Notes: generated from the sequence alone by a model not told the origin. Shown: positions 37,730 through 46,506, counted from the first letter of the stretch. The stretch is 64,000 nt of DNA from Bacteroidota bacterium (GCA_030148165.1 JASBTZ010000003.1:62001-126000), one strand, 5' to 3'. A program made the numbers and translations.

Positions 37730-38634
37730 TACTTGTTCAGTAAGTCCATAATTCTGTTCAGATCAAATTCTGAATTGAAGTTAATGACCAGTTTTCCTTT
37801 ACCAGTGGTTGACTTTTTAATATCAACTTTGGTTGACAACCGATCACTAAGATGTTCTTTGAACGTATATTCCTGCTCCGAAATTGCAGGGCTTTTTGAA
37901 TTTTTAACTTTTTGATTATTGCCTGCTACCGGCTTGATCTCCTCACCGCGAATCAAAGCTTCCAGATCTCTGACTGATAATTTTTCAGCCAGAACTCTTT
38001 TGAATAATTCCAGTTGCACATTCTCGTCACCGGCAGAAACTAGCGCACGCGCATGCCCCATTGAGATCTTGTTTGATTTAACGCCGGCCTGAATGTCTAC
38101 AGGAAGTTTCAACAATCTGAGATGATTGGTAATGCTCGATCTTCCCTTGGATATCTTCTGTCCTAACTGGTCTTGCGTAAGCTTGCACTCATCGATTAAT
38201 CGCTGATAGGAGAGTGCTACTTCGATTGGATTCAGATCTTCTCGCTGGATATTTTCAACCAAGGCCATTTCGAGCATGGTTTGATCATTGGCGATGCGAA
38301 TATAAGCTGGCACTTCTTCAAGGTCTGCCAGCTGGGCAGCGCGAAATCTTCTCTCACCAGAAATAAGCTGATACCGATCCCTTCCTAATTTTCTTACTGT
38401 TAATGGTTGAATGATCCCGTGAACTTTGATCGATTCGCTCAATTCTATGAGCGCCTCCTTTTCAAAATTGGATCTTGGATTAAATGGATTTGCTTCAATA
38501 CTTGAAATCGGGATCATTGCAATTGCCCCGATTACTGCAGAATCACTTTTTGATGTGATATCTGTGTCCGCGTTTTCCAACAACGCTCCTAATCCCTTTC
38601 CCAGCGCAGATCTTTTCTTTGTATTAGAGCTCAT
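37729..38634 (-). CDS. parB: Chromosome partition protein ParB (Spo0J/Noc family)
   Basis: About 301 aa from ATG 38634; two in-frame codons upstream (TTG, GTG) are less likely. N-terminal KKRSALGKGLGALL box, then the CTPase domain with ISSIEANPFNPRSNF, GIIQPLTVRK and the CTP motif GERRFRAAQLA, followed by VENIQREDLNPIE. The HTH (LTQDQLGQKISKGRSSITNHLRLLKLP) binds parS, and the C-terminal tail dimerises. It loads on parS and works with ParA and SMC for origin segregation. I found no canonical parS (16-bp TGTTTCACGTGAAACA-like) in this window. It overlaps parA by 11 bases. Confidence 0.95.
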   Translation of the reverse strand: MSSNTKKRSALGKGLGALLENADTDITSKSDSAVIGAIAMIPISSIEANPFNPRSNFEKEALIELSESIKVHGIIQPLTVRKLGRDRYQLISGERRFRAAQLADLEEVPAYIRIANDQTMLEMALVENIQREDLNPIEVALSYQRLIDECKLTQDQLGQKISKGRSSITNHLRLLKLPVDIQAGVKSNKISMGHARALVSAGDENVQLELFKRVLAEKLSVRDLEALIRGEEIKPVAGNNQKVKNSKSPAISEQEYTFKEHLSDRLSTKVDIKKSTTGKGKLVINFNSEFDLNRIMDLLNK

Positions 38635-39436
38635 CACCAATCTTAATTTTTTTCTCCTCGTTCGAAATATTTGTCAGATCGTTCTTTTGAAGAATCTCTC
38701 GAGCAAAATTCAGATAATTGACCGATCCTTTGCTTGCTGCATCATGCATGATGATCGTCTCGCCAAAACTAGGCGCTTCTCCTAGCTTGACATTTCGATG
38801 GATAACCGTATTAAATACTAACTCCTGGAAGTGCATTTTCACTTCTTCTACAACCTGATTAGCCAGTCTTAAACGCGTATCATACATGGTTAATAAGATC
38901 CCTTCGATTTCCAATTCAGGATTAAGTCTACCTTGTACGATCTTAATTGTGTTTAACAATTTACCCAGTCCTTCCAGGGCAAAATACTCACACTGTACCG
39001 GAATAATAACTGAATCCGCAGCAGTTAAGGAGTTAACCGTAATTAATCCGAGCGAAGGAGAACAGTCGATAATAATGAAATCATATTTATCCTTGATTTT
39101 CTCCAGGGCAAATTTTAGCATATGCTCCCTGTTTGGGAGATTGATCATTTCCAATTCAGCACCAACGAGATCTATGTGGGATGGCAGGACATCCAGATTC
39201 GGACTATCAGTTGAAAGAATCAACTCTGTAGGATCAATGTCATTGATCAGGCACTCATAGATGTTTCTCGAGTTCTTTGGGTCCAGACCTAAGCCCGAAG
39301 TAGCATTTGCCTGAGGGTCGGCATCAACAATCAGCGTTTTGTATTCCAATACACCAAGACAGCCCCCCAGATTGATTGCTGTTGTCGTTTTCCCAACTCC
39401 ACCTTTTTGATTCGCAATTGCTATAATTTTCCCCAT
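38624..39436 (-). CDS. parA: Chromosome partition ATPase ParA (Soj)
   Basis: 270 aa deviant Walker ATPase. KGGVGKTTT is at residues 11-19 with the signature lysine, DADPQANATSGLG follows, then IIIDCSPSLGLITVNSLTAAD and VQCEYFALEGLG. These are the marks of chromosomal ParA. It binds DNA nonspecifically in the ATP form and moves ParB-parS. The upstream region has a near-perfect -7 box and, about 70 bp up, a strong palindrome (39504-39526) that could be an operator. Confidence 0.96.
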   Translation of the reverse strand: MGKIIAIANQKGGVGKTTTAINLGGCLGVLEYKTLIVDADPQANATSGLGLDPKNSRNIYECLINDIDPTELILSTDSPNLDVLPSHIDLVGAELEMINLPNREHMLKFALEKIKDKYDFIIIDCSPSLGLITVNSLTAADSVIIPVQCEYFALEGLGKLLNTIKIVQGRLNPELEIEGILLTMYDTRLRLANQVVEEVKMHFQELVFNTVIHRNVKLGEAPSFGETIIMHDAASKGSVNYLNFAREILQKNDLTNISNEEKKIKIGDEL

Positions 39437-39455
39437 TATCTTCCAAATTGAAGCA

Positions 39456-39463
39456 TAAAGATA
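39456..39463 (-). promoter_or_regulatory. Candidate -7 element for parA (TATCTTTA)
   Basis: Reverse-strand TATCTTTA differs from TAnnTTTG only in the last base and lies 19 bp before the parA ATG. A -33 TTTG is missing. Confidence 0.4.
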
Positions 39464-39503
39464 CGCTTAAAGTCTCGAAAAAACTTTAAAAAATATCAGT
39501 AGT

Positions 39504-39526
39504 TATCAACGAAATTTTTGTTGATA
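39504..39526. repeat. 23-bp near-perfect palindrome between the PUR gene and parA
   Basis: The arms TATCAAC and GTTGATA are exact inverted copies; the inner nine bases continue the symmetry apart from a G-T pair and the central base, giving 11-bp arms. It lies 68-90 bp upstream of parA and 30 bp after the PUR gene. It could be an operator, or a weak terminator since T residues follow only after a gap. Confidence 0.7.
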
Positions 39527-39555
39527 CTATGTTGAAAAAGTGGCTATCTCAGAGC

Positions 39556-39873
39556 TTACAGATCGTCAAAAGAAACTTCGGAATAATCTTTCTTATCCTC
39601 GTGTGTTTCCGTTTTATACTCGCCAGAATCATTCAATTCGTTGATCTTGTCAAGTACATTCGATAATCCGTCCTGGAATTTTTCGAAATCTTCCTTGTAG
39701 AGGAACAATTTGTGTTTTTGATAGGATTCTTTCCCGTCAATAAATGTCTTTTTGCTTTCAGTGATAGTTAAGTAAAGCTCGTTTCCTCTAGTAGATTTGA
39801 TATCGAAAAAATAAGTTCGCTTTCCAGCTCTGACTACTTTTGAGTAGACCTCATTATTCTTCCCGTAATCCAT
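39556..39873 (-). CDS. PUR family DNA/RNA-binding protein (DUF3276)
   Basis: 105 aa. It starts VYSKVVRAGKRTYFFDIKSTRGNELYLTITESKK, then HKLFLYKEDFEKFQDGL, which is the single PUR repeat of bacterial PUR-alpha homologues (beta-sheet plus helix that binds purine-rich single strands). The acidic C-terminal tail is usual. Single-stranded nucleic-acid binding is known for the Borrelia homologue; the role in Bacteroidota is unproven. It has a good own promoter (TTTG-N20-CATATTTG). Confidence 0.9.
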   Translation of the reverse strand: MDYGKNNEVYSKVVRAGKRTYFFDIKSTRGNELYLTITESKKTFIDGKESYQKHKLFLYKEDFEKFQDGLSNVLDKINELNDSGEYKTETHEDKKDYSEVSFDDL

Positions 39874-39896
39874 ATCTCACCAAACTTAGTTTCAAG

Positions 39897-39928
39897 CAAA
39901 TATGAACTATTTTTTTTGAATGGACAAA
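39897..39928 (-). promoter_or_regulatory. Promoter of the PUR gene (TTTG-N20-CATATTTG)
   Basis: Reverse strand: TTTG at 39928-39925, 20-bp spacer, CATATTTG at 39904-39897 (one mismatch to TAnnTTTG), 23 bp before the PUR ATG. Confidence 0.6.
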
Positions 39929-39950
39929 TTACAACTGTCTGACTGAGTGG

Positions 39951-41729
39951 CTATTCTTGGATTTCTTCCTCTTCTAATTGCTTCTGGAAGAGCTCTTTGT
40001 AAAAACCGTTTAAGTCCATTAAAGACTGGTGTGTTCCTTCCTCCACGATATGTCCATTCTCGATACTGATAATATGTGAAGCGTTTCGAATTGTTGAAAC
40101 CCGGTGACTCACAACAATGGAGGTTAAGACTTTTTCTTTATCGAGATTTCTAAGAATAATTTCTTCCGTCTCTGTGTCCACAGCCGACAAGCAATCGTCT
40201 AGTAGAAGAAGTTTCGGTTTTCTGATTAATGCCCGTGCGATACTCAGCCGTTGTTTTTGTCCTCCACTTAAGTTAACACCACGCTCTCCCAATAAAGTGT
40301 CCAGGCCATTCTTGAATCCTTTTATATTATGTAAAACGTGAGCTTTTCGACAAACTTCTTCTAACTCATCATCGCTTACTTCGGTCTCATTGGAGCCAAA
40401 AAGCAGATTGTTTCGAATGGTATCGGAAAAGAGGAATACATCTTGAGGAACAATACCTGTCTGTTCACGGAACTTCTCCATGTTCACTTCGGCTATATTG
40501 ACCCCATCTATTAATATTTGTCCTTCATCGGGCTCGATCATTCGCATGAGTAACTTGATAACAGTCGATTTACCGCTGCCTGTCCTTCCGATAATACCTA
40601 ATGTCTCCCCAGCTTTGATCTTGAAGCTAAGATCTTCTATAGCTTTAATTCCGGAGTTTGGATAGGTGTAACTGACATCTTTAAATTCGATCTTACCTTT
40701 AAAATTGAAAGCTGCGGTGCTTTCATTTTTAATTTCAGGCTTTACTTTGAGAAACTCATTAATTCTTTCCTGACTCGCTGCGGCTCTCTGTGTCAATGAT
40801 ATTACCCAGCCTACAGATGCAAAAGGCCACGTCAACATGTTGACATAAAAGATAAATTGAATAATGTCACCAACGGTAATTCCTGATTCATTATTGGTTA
40901 AGATGGCTTCGTGATGAAGAAGTCCACCGAAATAAATACTAACAAGCGTACTCACACCAATAAGTATGAAGATCGTAGGCATAAATAGAGAATTTACCAA
41001 AACTAACTTCATGCTTTTGTTCTTGTAATTCTCTGCTGATCCGTCAAATTTATCATTTAACGAATCACTTCGTCCATATGCTTTTACTACCCGGATTCCC
41101 GAAAAAGTTTCCTGTACAAGGGTAGACATGAAGGATTGTTCTTCCTGAACAGTTGTACTGATCCGGTTGATTCTTGAAGAAACGGCATAGATAATGAAGG
41201 ACATGATAGGCAGTGGAATCAACACGTATATGGTTAAATAGGGATTAATACTGATCATCTTAATCACACTCATAATGGACAGAATAGCCAGATTGATCGT
41301 GTACATCACTCCCGGGCCTAAATACATGCGAACTTTCGAGACATCTTCCGATATCCTATTCATGAGATCACCAGTACTGTTCTTTTTGTAGAACGAATAG
41401 TTAAGACGTTGATATTGCTCGTAAACTTCATTCTTTAGATCATATTCAATATGCCGGGACATCTTGATGATTGTCTGACGAGTCAGGAACAAGAATAGAC
41501 CCGAAATGGCAGACAAAAGCATGTATATCCCACCTAACTTCAATGCTACCAATAAGATATCATCAGCGCTTACATTTGTGAGTTGTTCTTTGAGGCTGTC
41601 AAGTATGCTACCAAAGTACTGTGGCATTAACACCTTAAAGTAATTCGTACCACCCAAAAACAGAATACCTAACAGCAAATGCCATTTGTATTTCAGGAAA
41701 TATTTATTCAGGTAGCTCAGTGACTTCAT
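39951..41729 (-). CDS. ABC exporter half-transporter (fused permease and ATPase)
   Basis: 592 aa. Six membrane helices (about 15-320) include the exporter fold with EQSFMSTLVQETFSGIRVVKAYGR (coupling region). The ATPase domain (about 345-580) has IGRTGSGKST, GIVPQDVFLFSDTIRNNLLFG, signature LSGGQKQRLSIARAL and Walker B LLLLDDCLSAVD. The catalytic glutamate after Walker B is Asp (DDC rather than DEA), a mark of a degenerate site in heterodimeric exporters such as BmrC or MdlA types. The partner subunit is not adjacent. Substrate, lipid or drug, unknown. Confidence 0.92.
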   Translation of the reverse strand: MKSLSYLNKYFLKYKWHLLLGILFLGGTNYFKVLMPQYFGSILDSLKEQLTNVSADDILLVALKLGGIYMLLSAISGLFLFLTRQTIIKMSRHIEYDLKNEVYEQYQRLNYSFYKKNSTGDLMNRISEDVSKVRMYLGPGVMYTINLAILSIMSVIKMISINPYLTIYVLIPLPIMSFIIYAVSSRINRISTTVQEEQSFMSTLVQETFSGIRVVKAYGRSDSLNDKFDGSAENYKNKSMKLVLVNSLFMPTIFILIGVSTLVSIYFGGLLHHEAILTNNESGITVGDIIQFIFYVNMLTWPFASVGWVISLTQRAAASQERINEFLKVKPEIKNESTAAFNFKGKIEFKDVSYTYPNSGIKAIEDLSFKIKAGETLGIIGRTGSGKSTVIKLLMRMIEPDEGQILIDGVNIAEVNMEKFREQTGIVPQDVFLFSDTIRNNLLFGSNETEVSDDELEEVCRKAHVLHNIKGFKNGLDTLLGERGVNLSGGQKQRLSIARALIRKPKLLLLDDCLSAVDTETEEIILRNLDKEKVLTSIVVSHRVSTIRNASHIISIENGHIVEEGTHQSLMDLNGFYKELFQKQLEEEEIQE

Positions 41730-41741
41730 CTGATAATTTGC

Positions 41742-41749
41742 TATTTTTG
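41742..41749 (+). promoter_or_regulatory. Candidate -7 element (TATTTTTG) for the dehydrogenase-nusB-yajC operon
   Basis: TATTTTTG matches TAnnTTTG, 65 bp before the ATG at 41815; it implies a leader of roughly 60 nt. Confidence 0.45.
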
Positions 41750-41814
41750 CCAGGCTGTTTTACATGACGTTGTAAAATTAGACATTACACTTGATATAAC
41801 TTATGCGTTGAAAT

Positions 41815-42912
41815 ATGTTTGAGGTAAAAAACATTGAGGAAGTCAACCTCGCAGAAAATCCTGTCATCGCTCAAATGAGCAAATACAATCATGAGCAGCT
41901 TCTTTTTTGCAATGATAATGAGACAGGTCTTAAAGCAATAATCGCAGTTCATAACACAGTTCTTGGTCCGGCATTGGGAGGTACACGAATGTGGGCTTAC
42001 AACAATGAAATGGAAGCTCTAAACGATGTGTTGAGACTCTCAAGAGGAATGACATATAAAAATTCGATTTCAGGATTGAATCTTGGTGGAGGAAAGGCAG
42101 TGATCATAGGTGATGCGAGGTCAATGAAATCAGAAGCATTGTTCAGAAGATTCGGAAAGTTTGTAAATAGTCTGGGCGGTAAATACATTACGGCTGAGGA
42201 TGTTGGAATCTCACCTGTTGATATGACCTGGGTAAATATGGAAACTGATCACGTTGTTGGACTTCCCGGTAAATCCGGTGATCCTTCACCAGTTACTGCA
42301 TACGGAACCTATATGGGGATGAAGGCATGTACTAAAGTTCAGTTTGGTTCTGATTCTTTGACGGGTAAAAAAGTTGCGGTTCAAGGAGTTGGTCATGTCG
42401 GAGAATACTTAGTTAAACATCTGGTAGAAGAAAATGCCGAAGTATATGTCTCAGATATACATGAACCCACACTCAAGCGAATCGCTAAAGATTACGGTGC
42501 TCATGTTGTTGGACTAGAGGAAATCTATGACGTCGATATGGATATCTATGCTCCATGCGCTCTTGGTGCAACAGTAAATGATGATACATTGTCCAGGTTG
42601 AAATGCAGTATTATAGCAGGTGCTGCAAATAATCAACTTAAACAAGAAGATATACACGGAAAAGCCGTCATGGAAAAAGGAATCATATATGCTCCGGATT
42701 TCGCAATAAACGCTGGTGGAGTGATAAACTGTTATTCTGAAGTCAAAGGAATGTCTTTGCATTGGTCCATGGAGAAAGCACAAGATATTTACAATACGAT
42801 CGAACAGATTGTAAAGCGTTCTCAGACGGAGAATGTTCCCACTTATATGATTGCGAATAAGATGGCTGAAGAGAGAATTGAGTCGATTGGAAAAGTCAAA
42901 TTGCCGTTATAA
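41815..42912 (+). CDS. Leucine dehydrogenase-type Glu/Leu/Phe/Val dehydrogenase
   Basis: 365 aa, NAD-dependent oxidative deamination of branched-chain amino acids (or the reverse amination). N-terminal substrate domain: GPALGGTRMWAY (51-62), MTYKN with Lys82 and LGGGKAV with Lys94, equivalent to the two catalytic lysines of Bacillus leucine dehydrogenase. Then AEDVGISPVDM and the NAD domain VAVQGVGHVGEYL, ending in YAPDFAINAGGVIN. The family includes Leu, Val and Phe enzymes; the lysine spacing and length favour Leu/Val. It abuts nusB with zero spacing. Confidence 0.9.
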   Translation: MFEVKNIEEVNLAENPVIAQMSKYNHEQLLFCNDNETGLKAIIAVHNTVLGPALGGTRMWAYNNEMEALNDVLRLSRGMTYKNSISGLNLGGGKAVIIGDARSMKSEALFRRFGKFVNSLGGKYITAEDVGISPVDMTWVNMETDHVVGLPGKSGDPSPVTAYGTYMGMKACTKVQFGSDSLTGKKVAVQGVGHVGEYLVKHLVEENAEVYVSDIHEPTLKRIAKDYGAHVVGLEEIYDVDMDIYAPCALGATVNDDTLSRLKCSIIAGAANNQLKQEDIHGKAVMEKGIIYAPDFAINAGGVINCYSEVKGMSLHWSMEKAQDIYNTIEQIVKRSQTENVPTYMIANKMAEERIESIGKVKLPL

Positions 42913-43860
42913 ATGCTAAACCGAAGACATTTAAGAATTAAAGTCTTACAAGCTCTTTACGCGTATTTTCAGTCGAATTCTGACGATTCCTTGAAATCAG
43001 AAAAGGAGTTGTTTCATGCGATCGACAAAATCTATGATCTTTACGTTTATCTCTTATTGACCTTTGGTGAGCTGAAGCATATTGCTGAACATAGGATTAC
43101 CGAAAACAAGAAGAAGATCAGGCCCACTGAAGAAGATCTGAATCCGAATCTAAAGTTTGTCAATAATACAGTAATTGAAATCCTGGAAAATCATAAGGAG
43201 TTAAAAAGCATTTCGGAGAAGTTAAAGGTAAATTGGATCGGAGATGAAAATCAGGAAATGTTCAGAAAAATGTTTCTTGAAATCCGCGAATCTGAAACGT
43301 ATTTTGAATTCATGAATAACGGCGAGAGTGGTCCGGAAGAGGATAAAGCATTCGCCATAGCCATTTTTAAGAACGATATAGCAAACTCAAGATTGTTGCA
43401 TAATTTCTTTGAAGAAAAAAGCATACACTGGCTAGACGATATCGATCTTGCCTGTAGCATGGTTATCAAAACGATTAAAGGATTTGAACCGAATGGCGAG
43501 AATGAAATATTACCTTTGTATAAAGATCCGAAAGATGAACGGGAATTCGTTAAGACCCTGTTTAGAAATACGATCAAATTAAATGCTGAGAATGAAGGTC
43601 TAATAGACGAGTTAACGAGTAACTGGGAATTAGATCGAATTGCTAAAATGGACGTTCTATTAATGTCTATGGCCATTGCAGAATTGAAGTCATTCGATAA
43701 TATCCCGACCAAGGTGACACTTAATGAATATATCGAGATTTCTAAGTTCTACAGTACGCCGAAAAGTAATGGCTTTATCAATGGCGTCCTGGATAAAGCT
43801 ATAGCGCGCCTTAGTAAGGATGGTGTAATACAAAAATTAGGACGAGGATTAAAAGAATAA
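42913..43860 (+). CDS. nusB: Transcription antitermination factor NusB (long Bacteroidota form)
   Basis: 315 aa. RRHLRIKVLQALYAYFQSN at the N-terminus is the NusB RNA-binding start (R-R-x-x-R-x-x-x-x-Q-A-L-Y). A Bacteroidota-specific middle of about 150 residues is inserted, and the end has the usual WELDRIAKMDVLLMSMAIAELKSFDNIPTKVTLNEYIEISKFYSTPKSNGFINGVLDKA. It works with NusA/NusE in rRNA antitermination. Synteny nusB-DUF1573-yajC is standard in this phylum. Confidence 0.95.
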   Translation: MLNRRHLRIKVLQALYAYFQSNSDDSLKSEKELFHAIDKIYDLYVYLLLTFGELKHIAEHRITENKKKIRPTEEDLNPNLKFVNNTVIEILENHKELKSISEKLKVNWIGDENQEMFRKMFLEIRESETYFEFMNNGESGPEEDKAFAIAIFKNDIANSRLLHNFFEEKSIHWLDDIDLACSMVIKTIKGFEPNGENEILPLYKDPKDEREFVKTLFRNTIKLNAENEGLIDELTSNWELDRIAKMDVLLMSMAIAELKSFDNIPTKVTLNEYIEISKFYSTPKSNGFINGVLDKAIARLSKDGVIQKLGRGLKE

Positions 43861-43862
43861 TT

Positions 43863-44258
43863 ATGAGAGTACTGACATTTTTAAGCTTGGCGCTCGTGCT
43901 TCTTTCATGTTCTGGCGAAAATGAGGTTGTAGTAGGTGACAAGACTACCATGACTGTTGATCCGGTGGTTTTTGATGCAGGAACAGTATTGAAAGGAGAG
44001 ATGATTACCGCCAAATTTACCGTAACGAATACCGGTAAGTTTCCGCTAGTAATAGCAGATGTAGCAGGATCTTGTACCTGCACTGTCACAGATTTCCCGG
44101 AAGAACCTATTCCAGTTGGAGCTTCTGGAGAGATAATGGCGCATGTCGACACGAAAAAGACCGGTGGAGGATTGATCAATAAAGCATTGACGATGACTTC
44201 AAATACGGAGCCCTTTGTAACTAAACTGAATATTAAAGCGAACGTTCGCAATCAATAA
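43863..44258 (+). CDS. DUF1573 domain lipoprotein
   Basis: 131 aa. Lipoprotein signal (LSLALVLLSC, lipobox Cys17) followed by one DUF1573 Ig-like domain: FDAGTVLKGEMITAKFTVTNTGKFPLVIADVAGSCTCT, with C-T-C in the SCTCT turn, and IPVGASGEI then VDTKKTGG. Such domains occur in envelope proteins of Bacteroidota, role unknown. It is cotranscribed with nusB (two-base gap) and yajC. Confidence 0.9.
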   Translation: MRVLTFLSLALVLLSCSGENEVVVGDKTTMTVDPVVFDAGTVLKGEMITAKFTVTNTGKFPLVIADVAGSCTCTVTDFPEEPIPVGASGEIMAHVDTKKTGGGLINKALTMTSNTEPFVTKLNIKANVRNQ

Positions 44259-44275
44259 AATAAAGCAAACAAATT

Positions 44276-44536
44276 ATGCAACAAATAGTAATGCTGGCAC
44301 TGATCCTTGTAGTTTTTTACATGTTTATGATCAGACCACAAATGAAGAAGCAAAAAGAACTAAAGAAATTTCGTGAAAACCTGAAAGTAGGCGACAAGGT
44401 AGTTACCATCGGCGGTATTCATGGAAAGATTCTGGAAGTAGCGGAGTCGACAATTCTAATTGCGACTGATAGCGGAAAGATCAGATTAGAGAAATCAGCC
44501 GTGTCAAACTCACCGGAAGATCAACTGCAGAAATAA
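44276..44536 (+). CDS. yajC: Preprotein translocase subunit YajC
   Basis: 86 aa: one N-terminal membrane helix ([26 protein letters not shown]) and a cytoplasmic domain with [18 protein letters not shown], the family signature. It binds SecDF and the SecYEG holotranslocon. It ends the operon and is followed by a hairpin terminator. Confidence 0.94.
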   Translation: MQQIVMLALILVVFYMFMIRPQMKKQKELKKFRENLKVGDKVVTIGGIHGKILEVAESTILIATDSGKIRLEKSAVSNSPEDQLQK

Positions 44537-44557
44537 TATTGAAAAGTGAATAGTGAT

Positions 44558-44592
44558 AAAGTCCTTAGCCTAAGTTGAGGACTTTTCTTTTT
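44558..44592 (+). terminator. Terminator after yajC
   Basis: AAAGTCCTTA pairs with TGAGGACTTT (one G-U) and T-rich sequence follows. The stop codon of the convergent DUF4294 gene lies in its loop. Confidence 0.75.
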
Positions 44593-45223
44593 TCTTTTTC
44601 TTGCGTTTTTCTTTTCGATACTCTCGATGGTCCTGCCGGTACTCTTTCATTCCTTCTTTGTATTCGTTTTTTGAAACGAGTTTCACATCTGTATCAAACT
44701 GTATTCTACCAGTCTCGATATCCTGAATAACAATTTCAGTTATCCAGTCATCGCCTTTTGCGTCAAAGGTACTTTTGGTATCATGTCCAAATAGTTTTAA
44801 AGCTGAATGAACAATTTGCGCCCGCGTGTTGCTTCTGTATTCGGATAGAATGTCGTATAAGCTCATGCCAGTCTCCCGATGAATTAATTTTAATAAAAGC
44901 TTACCTTCACTTACGTATAAGTCTTTGACAGCATAGCCGAATTGATCTTCCAGATCTTCATGCACTTGTTTGACATACTTTTTCTGCTTTCTTTTTTTGT
45001 CAATCTGTGATCTTTCATAATCCAAAGAATCAATAATTCGTTTGGCCTCAAGTGCCATTGGGTAAACCCGTTCGATCATGCTTAGCTGTTGTTTATACTT
45101 CCAACTGAAAAAACGATCAATATGTACAGCCTCAACTTCCTGTTCTCTCATTTGGGAAGAGTCAGTTTGCGCTATGTTGAAAAACATAACATTTAATGAA
45201 AATAGTGTTATGATAATTCGCAT
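44570..45223 (-). CDS. DUF4294 family protein
   Basis: About 217 aa. The N-terminus is a weak signal peptide (RIIITLFSLNVMFFNIAQ); an upstream TTG is possible but less likely. DUF4294 core follows: RVYPMALEAKRIIDSLDYE, then EGKLLLKLIHRETGMSLYDILSEYRSNTRAQIVHSALKLFG. The last 30 residues are strongly basic (K and R in a row), unusual for a secreted protein, and look like a nucleic-acid- or membrane-binding tail. Function unknown. It converges on yajC. Confidence 0.85.
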   Translation of the reverse strand: MRIIITLFSLNVMFFNIAQTDSSQMREQEVEAVHIDRFFSWKYKQQLSMIERVYPMALEAKRIIDSLDYERSQIDKKRKQKKYVKQVHEDLEDQFGYAVKDLYVSEGKLLLKLIHRETGMSLYDILSEYRSNTRAQIVHSALKLFGHDTKSTFDAKGDDWITEIVIQDIETGRIQFDTDVKLVSKNEYKEGMKEYRQDHREYRKEKRKKKKKEKSST

Positions 45224-45291
45224 CACTAAAATATACAACTACTTATTTGTTTATGAAAATTATTTTTACATTCAAACAAACAACGTACCAG

Positions 45292-45753
45292 ATGAAAAAG
45301 ATTCTTCTTTTTACACTTCTAAGCTTCTTATTTGCATGCTGTGGTGGCGCACCTGAAGAAGAGGTGACAGAGGAAATCAAAATCACTGAAGATCAGGACG
45401 AACAGGAGGATGAAGACTTGGCTTCTATTAAAGTTGAATCCGATTATGATTTATCGACTGTTGAAGCGAAGGATCGAAAAGAATTCAAAGAAAATCTGGC
45501 TAAAATCGAAAAGGAGCACGGTATTCAATGGGATTTCTGTACGTGTGTAGTTAAAAATGATTCGATCAACAAAGCTTTTATGGAACCGGCATTACCGGAT
45601 GAAAAGTATGATAAGTTGGCAGCCAGATTGGATGAGATCGATACACATTGCAAAGCGTTTCTTTCTCAAAGTTCGAATGTAACTCCTGAAGAACGTGCAA
45701 TTCATGAAAAAAAGGTAAAGAATTGCCTCAAAGAATCCGCAACGCTACCTTAG
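45292..45753 (+). CDS. Small acidic lipoprotein of unknown function
   Basis: About 153 aa from ATG 45292. Lipoprotein signal KKILLFTLLSFLFACCGG (two adjacent Cys), then an acidic stretch of about 45 residues (E, D, T), and a helical domain with FCTCVVKNDSINKAF, CKAFLS and a final Cys, so five or more Cys in the mature protein. No family is recognised. An upstream ATG (45247) gives no signal peptide and is rejected. It ends three bases before the AlkD-like gene, so the two share a transcript. Confidence 0.72.
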   Translation: MKKILLFTLLSFLFACCGGAPEEEVTEEIKITEDQDEQEDEDLASIKVESDYDLSTVEAKDRKEFKENLAKIEKEHGIQWDFCTCVVKNDSINKAFMEPALPDEKYDKLAARLDEIDTHCKAFLSQSSNVTPEERAIHEKKVKNCLKESATLP

Positions 45754-45755
45754 GT

Positions 45756-46466
45756 ATGGATAAATCTGAAGTAATGGCTTTCCTTAAATCGAAGGGGAGT
45801 GAGCAAACAAGGAAAATTTTTACGAATCACGGGGCTAACTGTGATTTCTATGGAGTTAAAGTAGCTGACCTGAAGATCGTTCAAAAGAAAGTAAAGGTTA
45901 ACCATGAGCTTGCAACTGAATTGTACGACACGAAAAATGCAGATGCTCAGTATTTGGCGGGATTGATCGCAGACCCTAAGAAGTTTACGAGGGCTCAGTT
46001 TGATAAGTGGGCTAATAACGCAAGCTGGTATATGGTGTCTGAATATGCCTTGGCCTGGAATCTTGCCGAAAGTCCACTATGTATGGAGATTTGTAGAGAT
46101 TGGATTCATGATTCAGACGAACAGAAAAGAGCAATTGCCTGGGCCGCCATGTCATCATATTTAGGAATTACACCAAATGATGAGATCGATAATAAATATC
46201 ATAAAGAACTCATTAAAAGAGTTGTGGACACCATCCATGACGAGCCCGCAGATCGCGTTCGTTACTGCATGAACGGATACCTGATAGCACTTGGTGGTGC
46301 TATTCCGGAGCTAACGAATGCGTGTAAGGAGGCAGGTGATCGTATAGGTAAAGTAGAGGTTTACATGGGAAAGACAGCTTGTAAAGTACCAGTAGTGAGA
46401 CCTTATATCGAAAAGATGGAAGATAAAGGGCGAATCGGGAAAAAGAAGAAAACCTGTAAGTGCTGA
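45756..46466 (+). CDS. DNA alkylation repair protein (AlkD-like HEAT-repeat)
   Basis: About 236 aa from ATG 45756; the frame extends upstream into the lipoprotein gene but without homology. It is all-helical with repeats typical of AlkC/AlkD: GANCDFYGVKVADLKIVQKKV, ADAQYLAGLIADP, WYMVSEYALAWNLAES, KRAIAWAAMSSYLG, and a basic GRIGKKKKTCKC tail. AlkD removes bulky or cationic alkyl bases without base flipping; the catalytic W/D pair of Bacillus AlkD may correspond to ASWYMVSE here, but this is not proven, and non-DNA functions exist for other family members. Confidence 0.85.
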   Translation: MDKSEVMAFLKSKGSEQTRKIFTNHGANCDFYGVKVADLKIVQKKVKVNHELATELYDTKNADAQYLAGLIADPKKFTRAQFDKWANNASWYMVSEYALAWNLAESPLCMEICRDWIHDSDEQKRAIAWAAMSSYLGITPNDEIDNKYHKELIKRVVDTIHDEPADRVRYCMNGYLIALGGAIPELTNACKEAGDRIGKVEVYMGKTACKVPVVRPYIEKMEDKGRIGKKKKTCKC

Positions 46467-46506
46467 TCAAGATTCCAATAATAGACCACCATTCAATTAT
46501 GTATTA

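Noticed and set aside
39503-39511. DnaA box / origin of replication near parA
   Set aside because: TTATCAACG has two mismatches to the DnaA box, with no cluster of boxes, no AT-rich unwinding region and no dnaA or dnaN nearby.
37729-39556. parS site
   Set aside because: No TGTTTCACGTGAAACA-like palindrome was found in or around parAB; the 39504 palindrome is different in sequence.
45247-45291. Upstream ATG for the acidic lipoprotein
   Set aside because: It adds residues before a convincing lipoprotein signal that begins at 45292.
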